Of a stretch of 64,000 nt of DNA, positions 36,176-45,034 are shown piece by piece. The DNA is from an uncultured Collinsella sp. (GTDB lineage Bacteria > Actinomycetota > Coriobacteriia > Coriobacteriales > Coriobacteriaceae), in the NCBI GenBank assembly GCA_902490405.1, contig CABUDS010000003.1, positions 1 to 64,000 on the forward strand. Direction: 5' to 3'. Below the pieces are notes generated by a model, which ran no database searches, was not told the origin of the DNA, and saw only the letters and a list, made by a program, of their open reading frames with translations. How positions within the stretch are numbered: the first letter of the stretch is position 1; every line of letters begins with the position of its first letter. Both the position numbers and the translations under genes were made by a program.

Positions 36176-36997
36176 CTACAGCAGATGCTCCTGGATAAAG
36201 ATCGCGATGCCGTCCTCGTCGTTGCTCGCGGTTACAAAGTCCGCGGCGGCACGGGTGGCGTCGCTGCCATTTGCCATGGCCACACCCACGCCGGCGTCGG
36301 CCACCATGCAGGTATCGTTATCGGCATCGCCAAACACGCAGATGTTCTGAAGCTCCATGCCGTTGAGCTCCGCCACGCGCACAAGGCCGCGCGTCTTGGA
36401 CACGCGCGGATCCATGAACTCGTAGAGCCGCTGCGTGGTCTGCAGGGCCGCCGCCTTAACAGTGTCATCGGCAAACGTCGACGCCCGCTCAATCACCCGC
36501 GGCATTACCTCGGGCGCCATGGTAAACATCACCTTGGGCTGCGGCTCGCGCAAAAACTCGGCAAAATCGACCACCTGGTAGGGCACGCCGTCGACGCGCG
36601 ACAGGTGCTCGACGCACGCGTTGCTCTCGGGCACGTAGAACACGCCGTCTCGGGGGCAGACGGGTGTTGCCGGAAGGTCCGCCATGTGCTTGCAGATGCG
36701 CGCGATGGTCTCGCCCGGCAGCGGAAAGCTCAGCTCGTTGATGGCGTGCGCGCGATCGATGACCTCGGCGCCACCGCAGCCCACGAGCACGTCCACCAGG
36801 CCTTCGATGCCCCAGAACTCGTACATGGCCTCGGTCGCGTGGGCGTCGCGCCCGGTGCACAGGCCAAAAAGCACGCCGCGGTCGCGCAGGGCGCGGATCG
36901 CCGCCACGGTGCGCGGGGACACCGTGTGCTGGCTCGTGAGCAGCGTACCGTCGATATCGCAGAACACGGCTTTGATGTGGCTGAAGGTGGTGTCCAT
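36176..36997 (-). CDS. HAD-superfamily (Cof-type) phosphatase
   Basis: A 273-residue hydrolase with HAD motif I FCDIDGTLLTS, motif II (LCTGRDAHA), the conserved Lys in SKTRGLVRVAEL and motif IV FGDADNDTCMVADAG...GVAMANGSD. The cap domain sits between motifs II and III, the Cof (IIB) type, which usually dephosphorylates sugar phosphates or cofactors such as FMN. Start at 36997 with AAAGG upstream; the longer frame to 37189 runs through a repeat and is rejected. Confidence 0.88.
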   Translation of the reverse strand: MDTTFSHIKAVFCDIDGTLLTSQHTVSPRTVAAIRALRDRGVLFGLCTGRDAHATEAMYEFWGIEGLVDVLVGCGGAEVIDRAHAINELSFPLPGETIARICKHMADLPATPVCPRDGVFYVPESNACVEHLSRVDGVPYQVVDFAEFLREPQPKVMFTMAPEVMPRVIERASTFADDTVKAAALQTTQRLYEFMDPRVSKTRGLVRVAELNGMELQNICVFGDADNDTCMVADAGVGVAMANGSDATRAAADFVTASNDEDGIAIFIQEHLL

Positions 36998-37090
36998 GGG
37001 GGCCTTTCTGGGTTGCGCGGCGGTGTGGGGTGTGGTCGTGAACGGCGTACATGCTATACCAAGGCGCAGGCGCGGCCCGTCAAAGCAAAA

Positions 37091-37125
37091 ACCACCACAA
37101 AGGTGCCTGGCCCCTTTGTGGTGGT
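37091..37125 (-). terminator. CCACCACAAAGG-family hairpin, copy 3 (after the MFS gene)
   Basis: ACCACCACAAAGG (37091-37103) with CCTTTGTGGTGGT (37113-37125), followed on the minus strand by TTTTTGCTTT. It lies 20 bases from the 59-nt palindrome copy 2. Confidence 0.7.
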
Positions 37126-37145
37126 TGCGACGTTTGCGGGCCAAA

Positions 37146-37204
37146 CCATCACAACATTCGACGTTTTTCGGCAAAATCGCGATTTTCATCGAATGTTGTG
37201 ATGG
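37146..37204. repeat. 59-nt palindrome family, copy 2
   Basis: CCATCACAACATTCGA (37146-37161) with TCGAATGTTGTGATGG (37189-37204); loop nearly identical to copy 1, including AAAATCGCGATTTT. It begins 3 bases beyond the MFS stop codon. Confidence 0.85.
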
Positions 37205-37207
37205 GTT

Positions 37208-38488
37208 TTACTGCCTTGCGGCACGATCAAAATGCCGGCGCCCAAACAGCAGCAACGCCGCGGGGACTGCCGTCACGACCATGCCTGCTCCGATGAGCGT
37301 CTGCTGCACGCCAAACGTCGCCGCCAGCCACGGGGCAATCGCCAGCGGGGCCACGCCGGCAAACATATTGCCAAAGCCCATGACCGAGTTCACGTGACCG
37401 AGTTGCTCGAGCGGAGCCGTCGTTTGCACAATGGTGTTGTGGAGCGGGTTGACGACGCCCCAAGCTATGCCCAGGGCGATCTGGCCGACGAGGGCCACGC
37501 CCACGTACGGCGTCCCCACATAGAGCAGGCTTCCCAGGCCCACGGACATGAGCGCCACGAGCAAGGTTTTAAGGCTGACCAGGTGCGGCGGCAAGCGGAG
37601 CGCGAGCACAGCACCCAGCACCGCGCCCACGCCCGAGGCAGACGAGAGCCAACCCATCCACTCAACGCCGACGTGCAGGACATCGCGGTAGAAGAACGAC
37701 TCCAGCGGATCGAAGGCTCCGTAGCCAAAGTTCGAAAGAAAAATGATGCAGAAAAGTAGCGCGAGGACGCTGTTGGTGAAGACTGTCTTGATGCTGGCTG
37801 CGAAGGTGGCGCGGGCGGACGTGCTGGGGTTGGAGCTTTGTCCCGCACGCTCCCCTTCCTCTGCCGAATCGGCATCCGCATGCCCGGCGACATGGCTGGT
37901 CTGCGACCTAAAGCCCCAGCCGGCAACGAGCGCCAGCACGGTAAAGAGCATCATGAGCACGAACACCGCGCGTGACGATGCAGCAGCCGCGACAAAGCCG
38001 CCCAACGTGGGTCCGACGATGATACTCACGTTTGAGAACATGGCAATGGCGGAGTTGATGTCTTTGAGCTCGACGGGGTCATTGGTGAGATAGGCCGGAT
38101 AGGACGTGGCAATGGGCTGAGCGAATCCCATCGTAAAGCCTAGGAACACCGCGCCGAGCAGGACGACGCCGGTCGCGCTACCAAAAGCGATGATTGCCGT
38201 GCCAGTTGCGAGAGCGCCGATGATGCTCAGCAAGAAATGGCGGCGCGGACCCCAGGCGTCGAGCTCCGCGCCACCCGCAAAGGATCCCAGGATCACAAAT
38301 ACATTCATAAACAGGACAGCCAGCGATGTCGCGATGACCGAAGCGCCGTCCGCATAGGTGAGTGTTCCGATAACGCCGATAAAGTAGCTGGTCTGAAAAC
38401 CGGTGTAGATGAGAAAGCGCATCGCCACCAGGCGCTTTGCCTGCACGGAAAGCGATGATTGAGGCTTTGAGAAAAGAGAGACGAGCAT
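37208..38488 (-). CDS. MFS transporter
   Basis: A 426-residue permease with about 12 predicted membrane segments and a charged central loop (HADADSAEEGERAGQSS). ELDAWGPRRHFLLS after the second helix resembles the MFS motif A position. The general pattern fits the enterobactin exporter/drug efflux-like MFS group, but no substrate can be assigned. The start at 38488 (MLVSLFSKPQ) has AAGGAG 5 bases upstream; two in-frame upstream starts lack such a site. Confidence 0.85.
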   Translation of the reverse strand: MLVSLFSKPQSSLSVQAKRLVAMRFLIYTGFQTSYFIGVIGTLTYADGASVIATSLAVLFMNVFVILGSFAGGAELDAWGPRRHFLLSIIGALATGTAIIAFGSATGVVLLGAVFLGFTMGFAQPIATSYPAYLTNDPVELKDINSAIAMFSNVSIIVGPTLGGFVAAAASSRAVFVLMMLFTVLALVAGWGFRSQTSHVAGHADADSAEEGERAGQSSNPSTSARATFAASIKTVFTNSVLALLFCIIFLSNFGYGAFDPLESFFYRDVLHVGVEWMGWLSSASGVGAVLGAVLALRLPPHLVSLKTLLVALMSVGLGSLLYVGTPYVGVALVGQIALGIAWGVVNPLHNTIVQTTAPLEQLGHVNSVMGFGNMFAGVAPLAIAPWLAATFGVQQTLIGAGMVVTAVPAALLLFGRRHFDRAARQ

Positions 38489-38662
38489 GGAGACTCCTTG
38501 TTTCATACGAATGTGGACGGCGGGCATTCGCCACCGTCTGTCAAATCAATCTATCCGCATGAAACATTAAGGACGCATCAAGCCCCTTTTCTCCGTTTTT
38601 CGCCCGTCATGAACTACTTGGTAGATTGTAAGGCATGTCCCACACATCTACCAAAGCAAAAT

Positions 38663-38695
38663 CCACCACAAAGGTGCCTGGCCCCTTTGTGGTGG
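38663..38695 (-). terminator. CCACCACAAAGG-family hairpin, copy 4 (after the moaC-mobB fusion)
   Basis: CCACCACAAAGG (38663-38674) with CCTTTGTGGTGG (38684-38695), followed on the minus strand by ATTTTGCTTT. A second small hairpin, TGCCAAAA/TTTTGGCA (38721-38749), lies between it and the gene. Confidence 0.7.
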
Positions 38696-38776
38696 AAATG
38701 GCGTTTGCCCAGATAAAACCTGCCAAAATAAACCTGTCCCTTTTTGGCATGTTATGGCAGCGCAGCGAGCCGGCCC

Positions 38777-40078
38777 CTAAAGGTGATCTTGGATAAGGTC
38801 GCAGATGGCTCGGGCGTCGTTGATGTTGATGGCTCGGGTCGCGAAGCCGGCGTCGAAGGCCTGACGCGCCAGGGCCTCATTGCAGGCAAGCGCCAGCGTG
38901 CGACCGTCGACCAAGTCAAGCGAGCTCTTGCCGCGCAGGCGATCCACACCCGATCGCGCGACGACGATGTTGTCGAAGCCCTCGGTCTTGTAGCCCTCGA
39001 TGATCACCACGTCGACATCGTTGTAGCGCGACAGCAGCTCGCGCGCGGGCATCTCGTCCTCCTCGCGCGTGTCGGCGTACTCCGCCCAGCGCGTAGCGCA
39101 GATGAGCCCCACGTGTTTGGATCCGGCCTGGTGATGGCGCCAGGTATCCTTAGCGGGCACGTCGATATCAAAGCCATGATGCCCATGATGCTTGAGCGAA
39201 CCCACGCGCAGGCCGCGGCGGGTGAGCTCGGCAATGACCTTCTCGACGAGCGTGGTCTTGCCCGAGTTTTGGTAGCCGATAAACGCGATCGCGGGGACGG
39301 CCGGTGTCGGAGCTGCGGGCGCGACGGCGACGGATGCGCTCGCGGGCGCGGCACCGTCAGCGGCCACGGCTTCAACAGCAGCGGCCTGACGCCCTGCGCG
39401 ATCCCACACGCCCGAGCGGCCGCCCTCCTTGTGCAGCAGGCGCACGTCGACGATCTCCATACCGCGGTCGACCGCCTTGCACATGTCATAGATCGTGAGG
39501 CACGCGGCACTCGCGCCGGTCAGGGCCTCCATCTCAATACCCGTCTTGCCCGTCACGCCCGCCGTGACCAACACATGAAAGCCAACCTGCCCGTCCGCGC
39601 GCGGCGGCGCCCAGCCCTCGGGCACGTCCTCGGCAGGCGTCCCCGCCGGCGCGATAGGCTCGATATCGCACTTACTCTTGGTAATGAGCAACGGATGGCA
39701 CATGGGGATGATGTCACTCGTACGTTTGATGGCCATGATGCCCGCAACGCGTGCGCAAGCGAGCACGTCGCCCTTTTTAGCGCCATCCTGCAGCACCATG
39801 GCCTGCGTCTCGGGGTGCATAAGAATCGTGCCCTCGGCGATGGCAATGCGATGGGTCTCGGCCTTGTCGGACACGTCAACCATGCGCACCTCGCCCTTGG
39901 CATCCACGTGCGTCAGCTCGTCGCGGCGGGCGTCGCGGGCGGGCTCGGCAGCAGTGCCGGCGGACGGCTGTACCGCCGCGGACCCAGCGGTGTTGCTGGC
40001 AGCAGCCGTGGCTTTATGGGCAGACATCGCGGCCCTGCGAGCGGCCTTGGTGGCATCGGCGTACCTGCTCTTGGCCAT
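38777..40078 (-). CDS. moaC: Bifunctional MoaC-MobB fusion (molybdenum cofactor synthesis)
   Basis: The first half (about 50-220) is MoaC, cyclic pyranopterin monophosphate synthase: MVDVSDKAETHRIAIAEG, MCHPL, KTGIEMEALTGAS and YDMCKAVDRGM. After an Ala/Pro-rich linker (about 230-265) comes MobB, the GTP-binding molybdopterin-guanine dinucleotide accessory protein, with P-loop GYQNSGKTTL and SLKHHGHHGFDID. The ATG at 40078 has GGAGG 8 bases upstream and begins 4 bases after the moaA stop, so moaA and this gene form an operon. MoaA makes the substrate for the MoaC half; MobB acts at the end of the pathway. Confidence 0.92.
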   Translation of the reverse strand: MAKSRYADATKAARRAAMSAHKATAAASNTAGSAAVQPSAGTAAEPARDARRDELTHVDAKGEVRMVDVSDKAETHRIAIAEGTILMHPETQAMVLQDGAKKGDVLACARVAGIMAIKRTSDIIPMCHPLLITKSKCDIEPIAPAGTPAEDVPEGWAPPRADGQVGFHVLVTAGVTGKTGIEMEALTGASAACLTIYDMCKAVDRGMEIVDVRLLHKEGGRSGVWDRAGRQAAAVEAVAADGAAPASASVAVAPAAPTPAVPAIAFIGYQNSGKTTLVEKVIAELTRRGLRVGSLKHHGHHGFDIDVPAKDTWRHHQAGSKHVGLICATRWAEYADTREEDEMPARELLSRYNDVDVVIIEGYKTEGFDNIVVARSGVDRLRGKSSLDLVDGRTLALACNEALARQAFDAGFATRAININDARAICDLIQDHL

Positions 40079-40082
40079 ATGA

Positions 40083-41138
40083 TCATCCTCCGATTTGGGA
40101 CATAAATCGTTGCGTGCCCTCAATTATCGCGTGTTCCTGCGGTTTGTGGGCCACGGCATCGCGCCAAATCGAAAGTACCTGCATATCATCACCACGGCGC
40201 AACGCCTCGCGCACCGAATACTCGGCATCGCTGAACAGGCACGGACGCACGTTGCCATCGGCCGTCAGGCGCAGGCGGTTGCAGCTCGCGCAAAAATGGT
40301 TGGACATGGCGCTGATGAAGCCGACCGTTCCCGCCGCGCCCGGAAAGCGCCAATAGCGCGCGGGGCCCGCGCCGGCAGGAGCGTCGGTGATGTCAAGCGG
40401 TTCGAGCTCGCCCAGACCCATCGCGACGGCCCCGGCATTGACGCGCGCCCGCAGCTCGTCGCTCGGCACGCTGTCGCTCGCATCCCACAACTCGGGGTTG
40501 AGCGTGGGTGCGTGAGGGTCCACGGCGCAATGCGAGCTCGTGCGCTCGTCGCCGATGGGCATGCATTCGATAAAGCGCAGGTGGATGGGGCGGTCGACGG
40601 TCAGTCGTGCGAGGGCCGCCACATCCTGGTTGAGCCGGCGCACAACAACGCAGTTGACCTTAACGGGCTCAAAGCCCCAAGCCAGCGCCGCGTCGATGCC
40701 AGCCATGGTCTGCTCGAGTCGACCCAGGCGCGTGATCTTTCCAAAGAGCGTAGGGTCGAGCGTGTCGAGCGAAATGTTGACGCGGTTAAGCCCCGCGTCC
40801 TTGAGCTGCGGCGCCAGCTTGGGCAGCAGGGCTCCGTTGGTGGTGAGCGAGATGTCCTCGATCCGCGGAATCGCGCGGATGTCGCGAATGAGCGGGATGA
40901 TACGGCGGCTGACCAGCGGCTCGCCGCCCGTCAGGCGTACGCGGCGAATGCCCTCCCCCGCCACCAAGCGCACAAAGCGGGCGATTTCCTCGGCGCTGAG
41001 TAGCTCGTCGTGTGCACGGGGCGCCACGCCATCGGCCGGCATGCAGTAAATGCAGCGGAAATTGCACTTGTCGGTAACGGCAATGCGCAGGTAGTTGATA
41101 TCGCGGCCAAAGCCGTCATGTTGCACGTGCCCGTCCAC
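40083..41138 (-). CDS. moaA: GTP 3',8-cyclase (radical SAM)
   Basis: Carries out the first step of molybdopterin synthesis from GTP. The 351-residue protein has the radical-SAM cluster CNFRCIYC (Cys25, 29, 32), LTGGEPLV, NISLDTL and the second cluster CASCNRLRLTADG...RPCLF. It ends in GG (SQIGG), matching the functional GG tail of MoaA. The GTG at 41138 has GGGGAGGG upstream; no ATG gives a full-length domain. Coupled to the moaC-mobB fusion. Confidence 0.95.
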   Translation of the reverse strand: MDGHVQHDGFGRDINYLRIAVTDKCNFRCIYCMPADGVAPRAHDELLSAEEIARFVRLVAGEGIRRVRLTGGEPLVSRRIIPLIRDIRAIPRIEDISLTTNGALLPKLAPQLKDAGLNRVNISLDTLDPTLFGKITRLGRLEQTMAGIDAALAWGFEPVKVNCVVVRRLNQDVAALARLTVDRPIHLRFIECMPIGDERTSSHCAVDPHAPTLNPELWDASDSVPSDELRARVNAGAVAMGLGELEPLDITDAPAGAGPARYWRFPGAAGTVGFISAMSNHFCASCNRLRLTADGNVRPCLFSDAEYSVREALRRGDDMQVLSIWRDAVAHKPQEHAIIEGTQRFMSQIGG

Positions 41139-41273
41139 GCAACCCTCCCCTCACGCGGCGTTTTATTCTTCGGAAAACATAATACCCCACGAGAGAATCA
41201 TGCCGACACCCGTACGACAGGACAGGTCGCTTCGAGCAAAACGGACTTCCCAAGCCCATCCTCAACACACAGA

Positions 41274-41332
41274 CCATCACAACATTCGATGCTTTTCCCG
41301 TTTTTGGCAAAAAACGTCGAATGTTGTGATGG
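41274..41332. repeat. 59-nt palindrome family, copy 3
   Basis: CCATCACAACATTCGA (41274-41289) with TCGAATGTTGTGATGG (41317-41332). The loop (TTTTTGGCAAAAAA) differs from copies 1-2 and matches copy 4 except for one base. Together with copy 4 it brackets the ORF at 41374-42411. Confidence 0.85.
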
Positions 41333-41373
41333 TTTGCCTGCCCACGGCACCCCGTAGAAAGACCAAAGCGCCC

Positions 41374-42411
41374 CTAGAGGCCGCCGTCCCAGTGGCGAAT
41401 CACGAATTCTCGAAGGTCGTTCTGCCGCTTTTGGAACGCTTCGCTTCGGTCGCACTTGAGGCCCATAGCGAGCGCAATGGCGTTCATCGCCCGGTGCAAT
41501 TGCAGCTGATGGGCAAACTGAGTCCCGGTGAGGACGATCATCCTAAAGCCCAGCGCGCTCAGTACGGTCATACGCTCCGCATCCGACGCGCTGCGCTGTT
41601 TATCAAGATGGTCCGAGCCGTTGTATTCAATCCCCGTACCGCTCGCAGGCGCATATACGTCAATCTCGAAATACCCGGCCTTTGCGAGACACTTGAACTC
41701 GTTGGGAACATCGACCCTATGGTTGAGCTCGATTTTGGCGTATCCCAGCCCGCCCTGGAAACGTTTTGCTACGACCATGATTGCGGTGGCCGTCTCCATG
41801 GGCGACCGCGCGCCATCGTGCACGCGCTTGAGCACGGCGGCCGCGCGTATAGCCCCCTGACGAGATCGGTTCTCATTGCAATAGGCAATCAAGTCGGCAA
41901 CGGTATACCTCTGCCCCATCTCGATATAATCGCCTGTCGACAGATGATTCAAATGGTATCGGGCACAGATTTCGTAGCCATATTCCAGCTGCTCGGTCTC
42001 ACTCATCCACGAACCCGCCTGGACAAAGCACATGGCCTCATCAACCACCAGAAGGCCCTCTGTCACCTCGATAAGATGGCCTGGAGGTACCGGCGCTCCA
42101 AACACATGGCACCTAAATCCAGCCGGCGTCGAGCGTTCAAAATCGAAGTTGACGAGTGTGTCGATATGATCGAGCTCTTCTCGTGGAATACCGAGCGAAA
42201 CCAGATAGTCGGTAACGATCCCAACTGCCGTTGAAGCCCTCAGCCCCTTGGCATCGAGTCCCAATTTGGGCAGGCCCGCAGTCGGCTCCGCCTCGTTAGC
42301 AGGCGAGTCCTCATCGTATAGGCTGCTCGCCCGCGAGAGCGGCTCGCACGGGCGCGCCACGTTGTGATACAGCCAGGCAGTCTTATGGGACAGGACGATC
42401 GGCAGGTCCAT
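41374..42411 (-). CDS. Unassigned protein with a DUF559/PD-(D/E)XK-like C-terminal segment
   Basis: A 345-residue cytoplasmic protein, not firmly recognised. The C-terminal third (about 230-300) reads EIDVYAPASGTGIEYNGSD (Asp and Glu about 12 residues apart), then an Arg/Asp pair and ALGFRMIVLTGTQF, the pattern of the DUF559/Vsr-like nuclease fold, with GIEYNG...H the most telling part. The N-terminal part shows no motif. GGAGGG precedes the ATG. It is flanked by near-identical 59-nt palindromes (41274 and 42516). It could be a stand-alone nuclease, part of an AbiEi-like family or a degraded restriction protein. Confidence 0.6.
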   Translation of the reverse strand: MDLPIVLSHKTAWLYHNVARPCEPLSRASSLYDEDSPANEAEPTAGLPKLGLDAKGLRASTAVGIVTDYLVSLGIPREELDHIDTLVNFDFERSTPAGFRCHVFGAPVPPGHLIEVTEGLLVVDEAMCFVQAGSWMSETEQLEYGYEICARYHLNHLSTGDYIEMGQRYTVADLIAYCNENRSRQGAIRAAAVLKRVHDGARSPMETATAIMVVAKRFQGGLGYAKIELNHRVDVPNEFKCLAKAGYFEIDVYAPASGTGIEYNGSDHLDKQRSASDAERMTVLSALGFRMIVLTGTQFAHQLQLHRAMNAIALAMGLKCDRSEAFQKRQNDLREFVIRHWDGGL

Positions 42412-42515
42412 GAGCCCTCCAATGGAGTCGGATAACCAACCTTATTCCCCTGCCCACGGGTCCGCACACCTTCGTGCGCAAGAAAGCGATTCCACCCGAT
42501 CGAGTGGTAGAAAAA

Positions 42516-42574
42516 CCATCACAACATTCGATGTTTTTCCCGTTTTTGGCAAAAAACGTCGAATGTTGTGATGG
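42516..42574. repeat. 59-nt palindrome family, copy 4
   Basis: CCATCACAACATTCGA (42516-42531) with TCGAATGTTGTGATGG (42559-42574). Same loop type as copy 3 with a single base change. Confidence 0.85.
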
Positions 42575-42656
42575 TTTGAGGCGAGGTGAGGGGCACGGAG
42601 GGTCAAAGCATCGTGCTTGGAGCGCGACTTTTTTCGCCCCGCTGCCAACATAAACC

Positions 42657-42686
42657 TTGACTCTACAATCGTTGTATGGTTTTCAC
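42657..42686 (+). promoter_or_regulatory. MerR-type promoter before the MATE gene
   Basis: TTGACT (42657-42662) is followed by a dyad CTACAA-TCG-TTGTAT (42663-42677). A -10-like TTCACT would lie 19 bases after the -35, the long spacing typical of MerR-activated promoters. The MerR gene downstream is the likely activator. Confidence 0.5.
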
Positions 42687-42727
42687 TACACTGGTAGCAA
42701 AACAAACCCAGCCAGAAAGCCCCGCCC

Positions 42728-44074
42728 ATGGAACACGACCTTACACGCGGCAATGTCCTCAAGACCATCGCGGTCTTTGCCCTGCCTTATATGCTCTCCT
42801 ACTTTTTGCAGATGCTCTACGGCATGGCCGACCTGTACATGATGGGGCAGTTTAGCGGCGCTGCCGGCATCACCGCTGTGGGCAACGGCGCGCAGACACT
42901 CTATATCATTACCGTGACGCTCGTGGGTCTGGCCATGGGAACGACGGTCATCGTCGGCCACGCCGTGGGCTCGCGCCGCTTCGATCGCGCCGAGACCGCC
43001 ATCGGCAACACCATCACGCTGTTTATGGGTGTCTCGGTGGTGCTGGCCGCTGCCTTGCTCGCACTGTGCCCGCAGATCGTGGCGCTCATTGGCACGCCGG
43101 CCGAAGCGGTCGAAGGCACCGCCGCCTACCTGCGCATTTGCTTTATCGGCATTCCCTTTATCGCCGCGTACAACATCCTCTCGGCCATCTTTCGCGGCCT
43201 AGGCGATTCGCGCTCGCCCATGTACGTGATTGGCGTGGCATGCATCATCAACATCGCGCTCGACTTTCTGTTTATCGGCCACATGGGGCTCGGCCCCGTA
43301 GGCGCGGCACTCGGCACAGTCATCGCGCAGACGGCGAGCGTGGCTCTCGCGCTCGTGTGGCTCAAGAGCCGCCGTACGCACATTCACCTCAAGCGCAGCG
43401 ACCTACGCCCCCAGCCCGAGGTGCTCGGCAGCATCCTTAAGATCGGCGTGCCCGTAGCCGTGCAGGACGGCTGCATCCAGGTGGCGTTTATGTTCATCAC
43501 CGTCATCGCCAACCACCGCGGCCTGGTCGACGCCGCCGCCGTGGGCTTGGTCGAGAAGATGATCAGCTTTTTATTCATTGTCCCGAGCTCCATGGGCGCC
43601 ACCGTCAGCGCACTCACGGCGCAAAACGCCGGTGCGGGTAAGGGCGACCGCGCACGTCAGGTGCTCAAAGACGCCATGACCATCTCGGTAGTGTACGGCT
43701 GCCTGATCACGGTGCTGATGTGGCTGGTGGCGCCGGCGTTTATCGGCTTTTTTGCCAAGGACGCTGCAGTAGTCGCCGCCGGTACCGGCTATATGCGCAG
43801 CTATATTTTCGACGCAATCTTTGCCGGCATCCACATTTGCTTTAGTGGCTTTTTCGCCGCGTATGGCAAGAGCTACATCGGCTTTGCGCACAACGTGCTG
43901 GCCGTTGTGCTCATTCGCGTGCCCGGTGCATGGCTGCTGTCGAACGCCTATTCCGACACGCTGTTCCCCATGGGCATCGCCTCGCCGTGCGGGTCGATTC
44001 TGTCGGCGGTCATCTGCATGATTGCATTTACCGTGCTCAACCGCCGCGGAACTTTTGACAAGCTGGTGGCGTAG
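42728..44074 (+). CDS. MATE-family multidrug efflux transporter
   Basis: A 448-residue transporter with 12 predicted membrane segments in two six-helix halves, beginning LTRGNVLKTIAVFALPYMLSYF, and with the MATE-typical helix-1 and helix-7 patterns (DLYMMGQFSGAAGITAVGNG; KIGVPVAVQDGCIQVAF, split). MATE proteins expel cationic drugs or metabolites using Na+ or H+ gradients. The Shine-Dalgarno is weak (GAAAG). It probably forms an operon with the MerR regulator gene 54 bases downstream. Confidence 0.9.
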   Translation: MEHDLTRGNVLKTIAVFALPYMLSYFLQMLYGMADLYMMGQFSGAAGITAVGNGAQTLYIITVTLVGLAMGTTVIVGHAVGSRRFDRAETAIGNTITLFMGVSVVLAAALLALCPQIVALIGTPAEAVEGTAAYLRICFIGIPFIAAYNILSAIFRGLGDSRSPMYVIGVACIINIALDFLFIGHMGLGPVGAALGTVIAQTASVALALVWLKSRRTHIHLKRSDLRPQPEVLGSILKIGVPVAVQDGCIQVAFMFITVIANHRGLVDAAAVGLVEKMISFLFIVPSSMGATVSALTAQNAGAGKGDRARQVLKDAMTISVVYGCLITVLMWLVAPAFIGFFAKDAAVVAAGTGYMRSYIFDAIFAGIHICFSGFFAAYGKSYIGFAHNVLAVVLIRVPGAWLLSNAYSDTLFPMGIASPCGSILSAVICMIAFTVLNRRGTFDKLVA

Positions 44075-44128
44075 CGAGGCGACGCAGGCCTAGCGCCTCT
44101 CCCCTGTTTTACCGAAAGGAGCGGTCCT

Positions 44129-44977
44129 GTGACCGACATGCCAAGCGAACACACCGAGGGCCTGCTCCGCATTGGCGAGGTGGCGCGCTTGCTCAATTTG
44201 AGCGTGGGCACACTGCGCCATTACGAACAGATGGGGCTATTGGAGCCGGCATATGTCGATCCGACGAGTGGGTACCGCTACTACGGATCCCGGCAGCTCT
44301 CCACCCTCAACACCATCGGCAACCTGCGTGTTCTCGACTTGCCGTTGGCGCAAATTCGCGAGTTTGTCACTACGCGCGATGTGGATTTGATGCAACGGCA
44401 ACTGACCAAGCAACAGGAGCTAATTGAGCACAAGCGGCGTGAGCTGGAGCGCATGTCGCGCAAGATTGACCAGCGGCTTGCCTTGCTTCATGGCGCTTTG
44501 AATGCCGATCTCGACACCATTAGCGAAACCGAGGAACCCGAACTTCGCTGCGCCACGCTGCACGAGCGCGTCAATCCCACCGACGCCTATTCGCTGGGAT
44601 GGCATATCCGCCAGCTTCAGCAGGGGCAGCACGAAACCTTTGCCTATCTGGGCAATCTGGGTGTGGGCATCGCGCCCGAACGCCTGGCCGCCGGTGACTT
44701 TGATGGCTACGACGAGGTCTTTCTGCTGCTCGATGACACCGATGATTACTTGGGTGACGTTGAGACGCGACCTGCCGCGCACTGCCTGACCATAAGCTTC
44801 CGCGGCACGCACGGGCAAGCAGCCCCACGCTACGAGCAACTGCTGAGCTACATGCACGAACACAACCTGACGCCCGCCGGCCCCTCGCGCGAGATCGCCC
44901 TTATCGATGACATCATCAGCGACGATCCAGAGACCTACGTGACGCAGATCACGGTGCCCGTTTCCCCAGCAAAGTAA
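44129..44977 (+). CDS. MerR-family regulator with C-terminal effector-binding domain
   Basis: A 282-residue BmrR-like regulator: N-terminal MerR winged helix (LLRIGEVARLLNLSVGTLRHYEQMGLL, split; GYRYYG), a coiled-coil dimerisation helix (about 80-125) and a GyrI/BmrR-type ligand domain (about 135-280). The GTG at 44129 follows AAAGGAG. Placed behind a MATE pump gene whose promoter has a long-spacer dyad, it most likely activates that operon when it binds a transported compound. Confidence 0.88.
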   Translation: MTDMPSEHTEGLLRIGEVARLLNLSVGTLRHYEQMGLLEPAYVDPTSGYRYYGSRQLSTLNTIGNLRVLDLPLAQIREFVTTRDVDLMQRQLTKQQELIEHKRRELERMSRKIDQRLALLHGALNADLDTISETEEPELRCATLHERVNPTDAYSLGWHIRQLQQGQHETFAYLGNLGVGIAPERLAAGDFDGYDEVFLLLDDTDDYLGDVETRPAAHCLTISFRGTHGQAAPRYEQLLSYMHEHNLTPAGPSREIALIDDIISDDPETYVTQITVPVSPAK

Positions 44978-45013
44978 GAACCGCCCGGAAGGCATCGTGC
45001 TTCCGGGCGGTTC
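44978..45013. terminator. Bidirectional terminator between merR and ligA
   Basis: GAACCGCCCGGAAG (44978-44991) and CTTCCGGGCGGTTC (45000-45013) are perfect arms with T-rich flanks on both sides. Confidence 0.8.
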
Positions 45014-45034
45014 TTCAATTTGGCCATCGATGCC

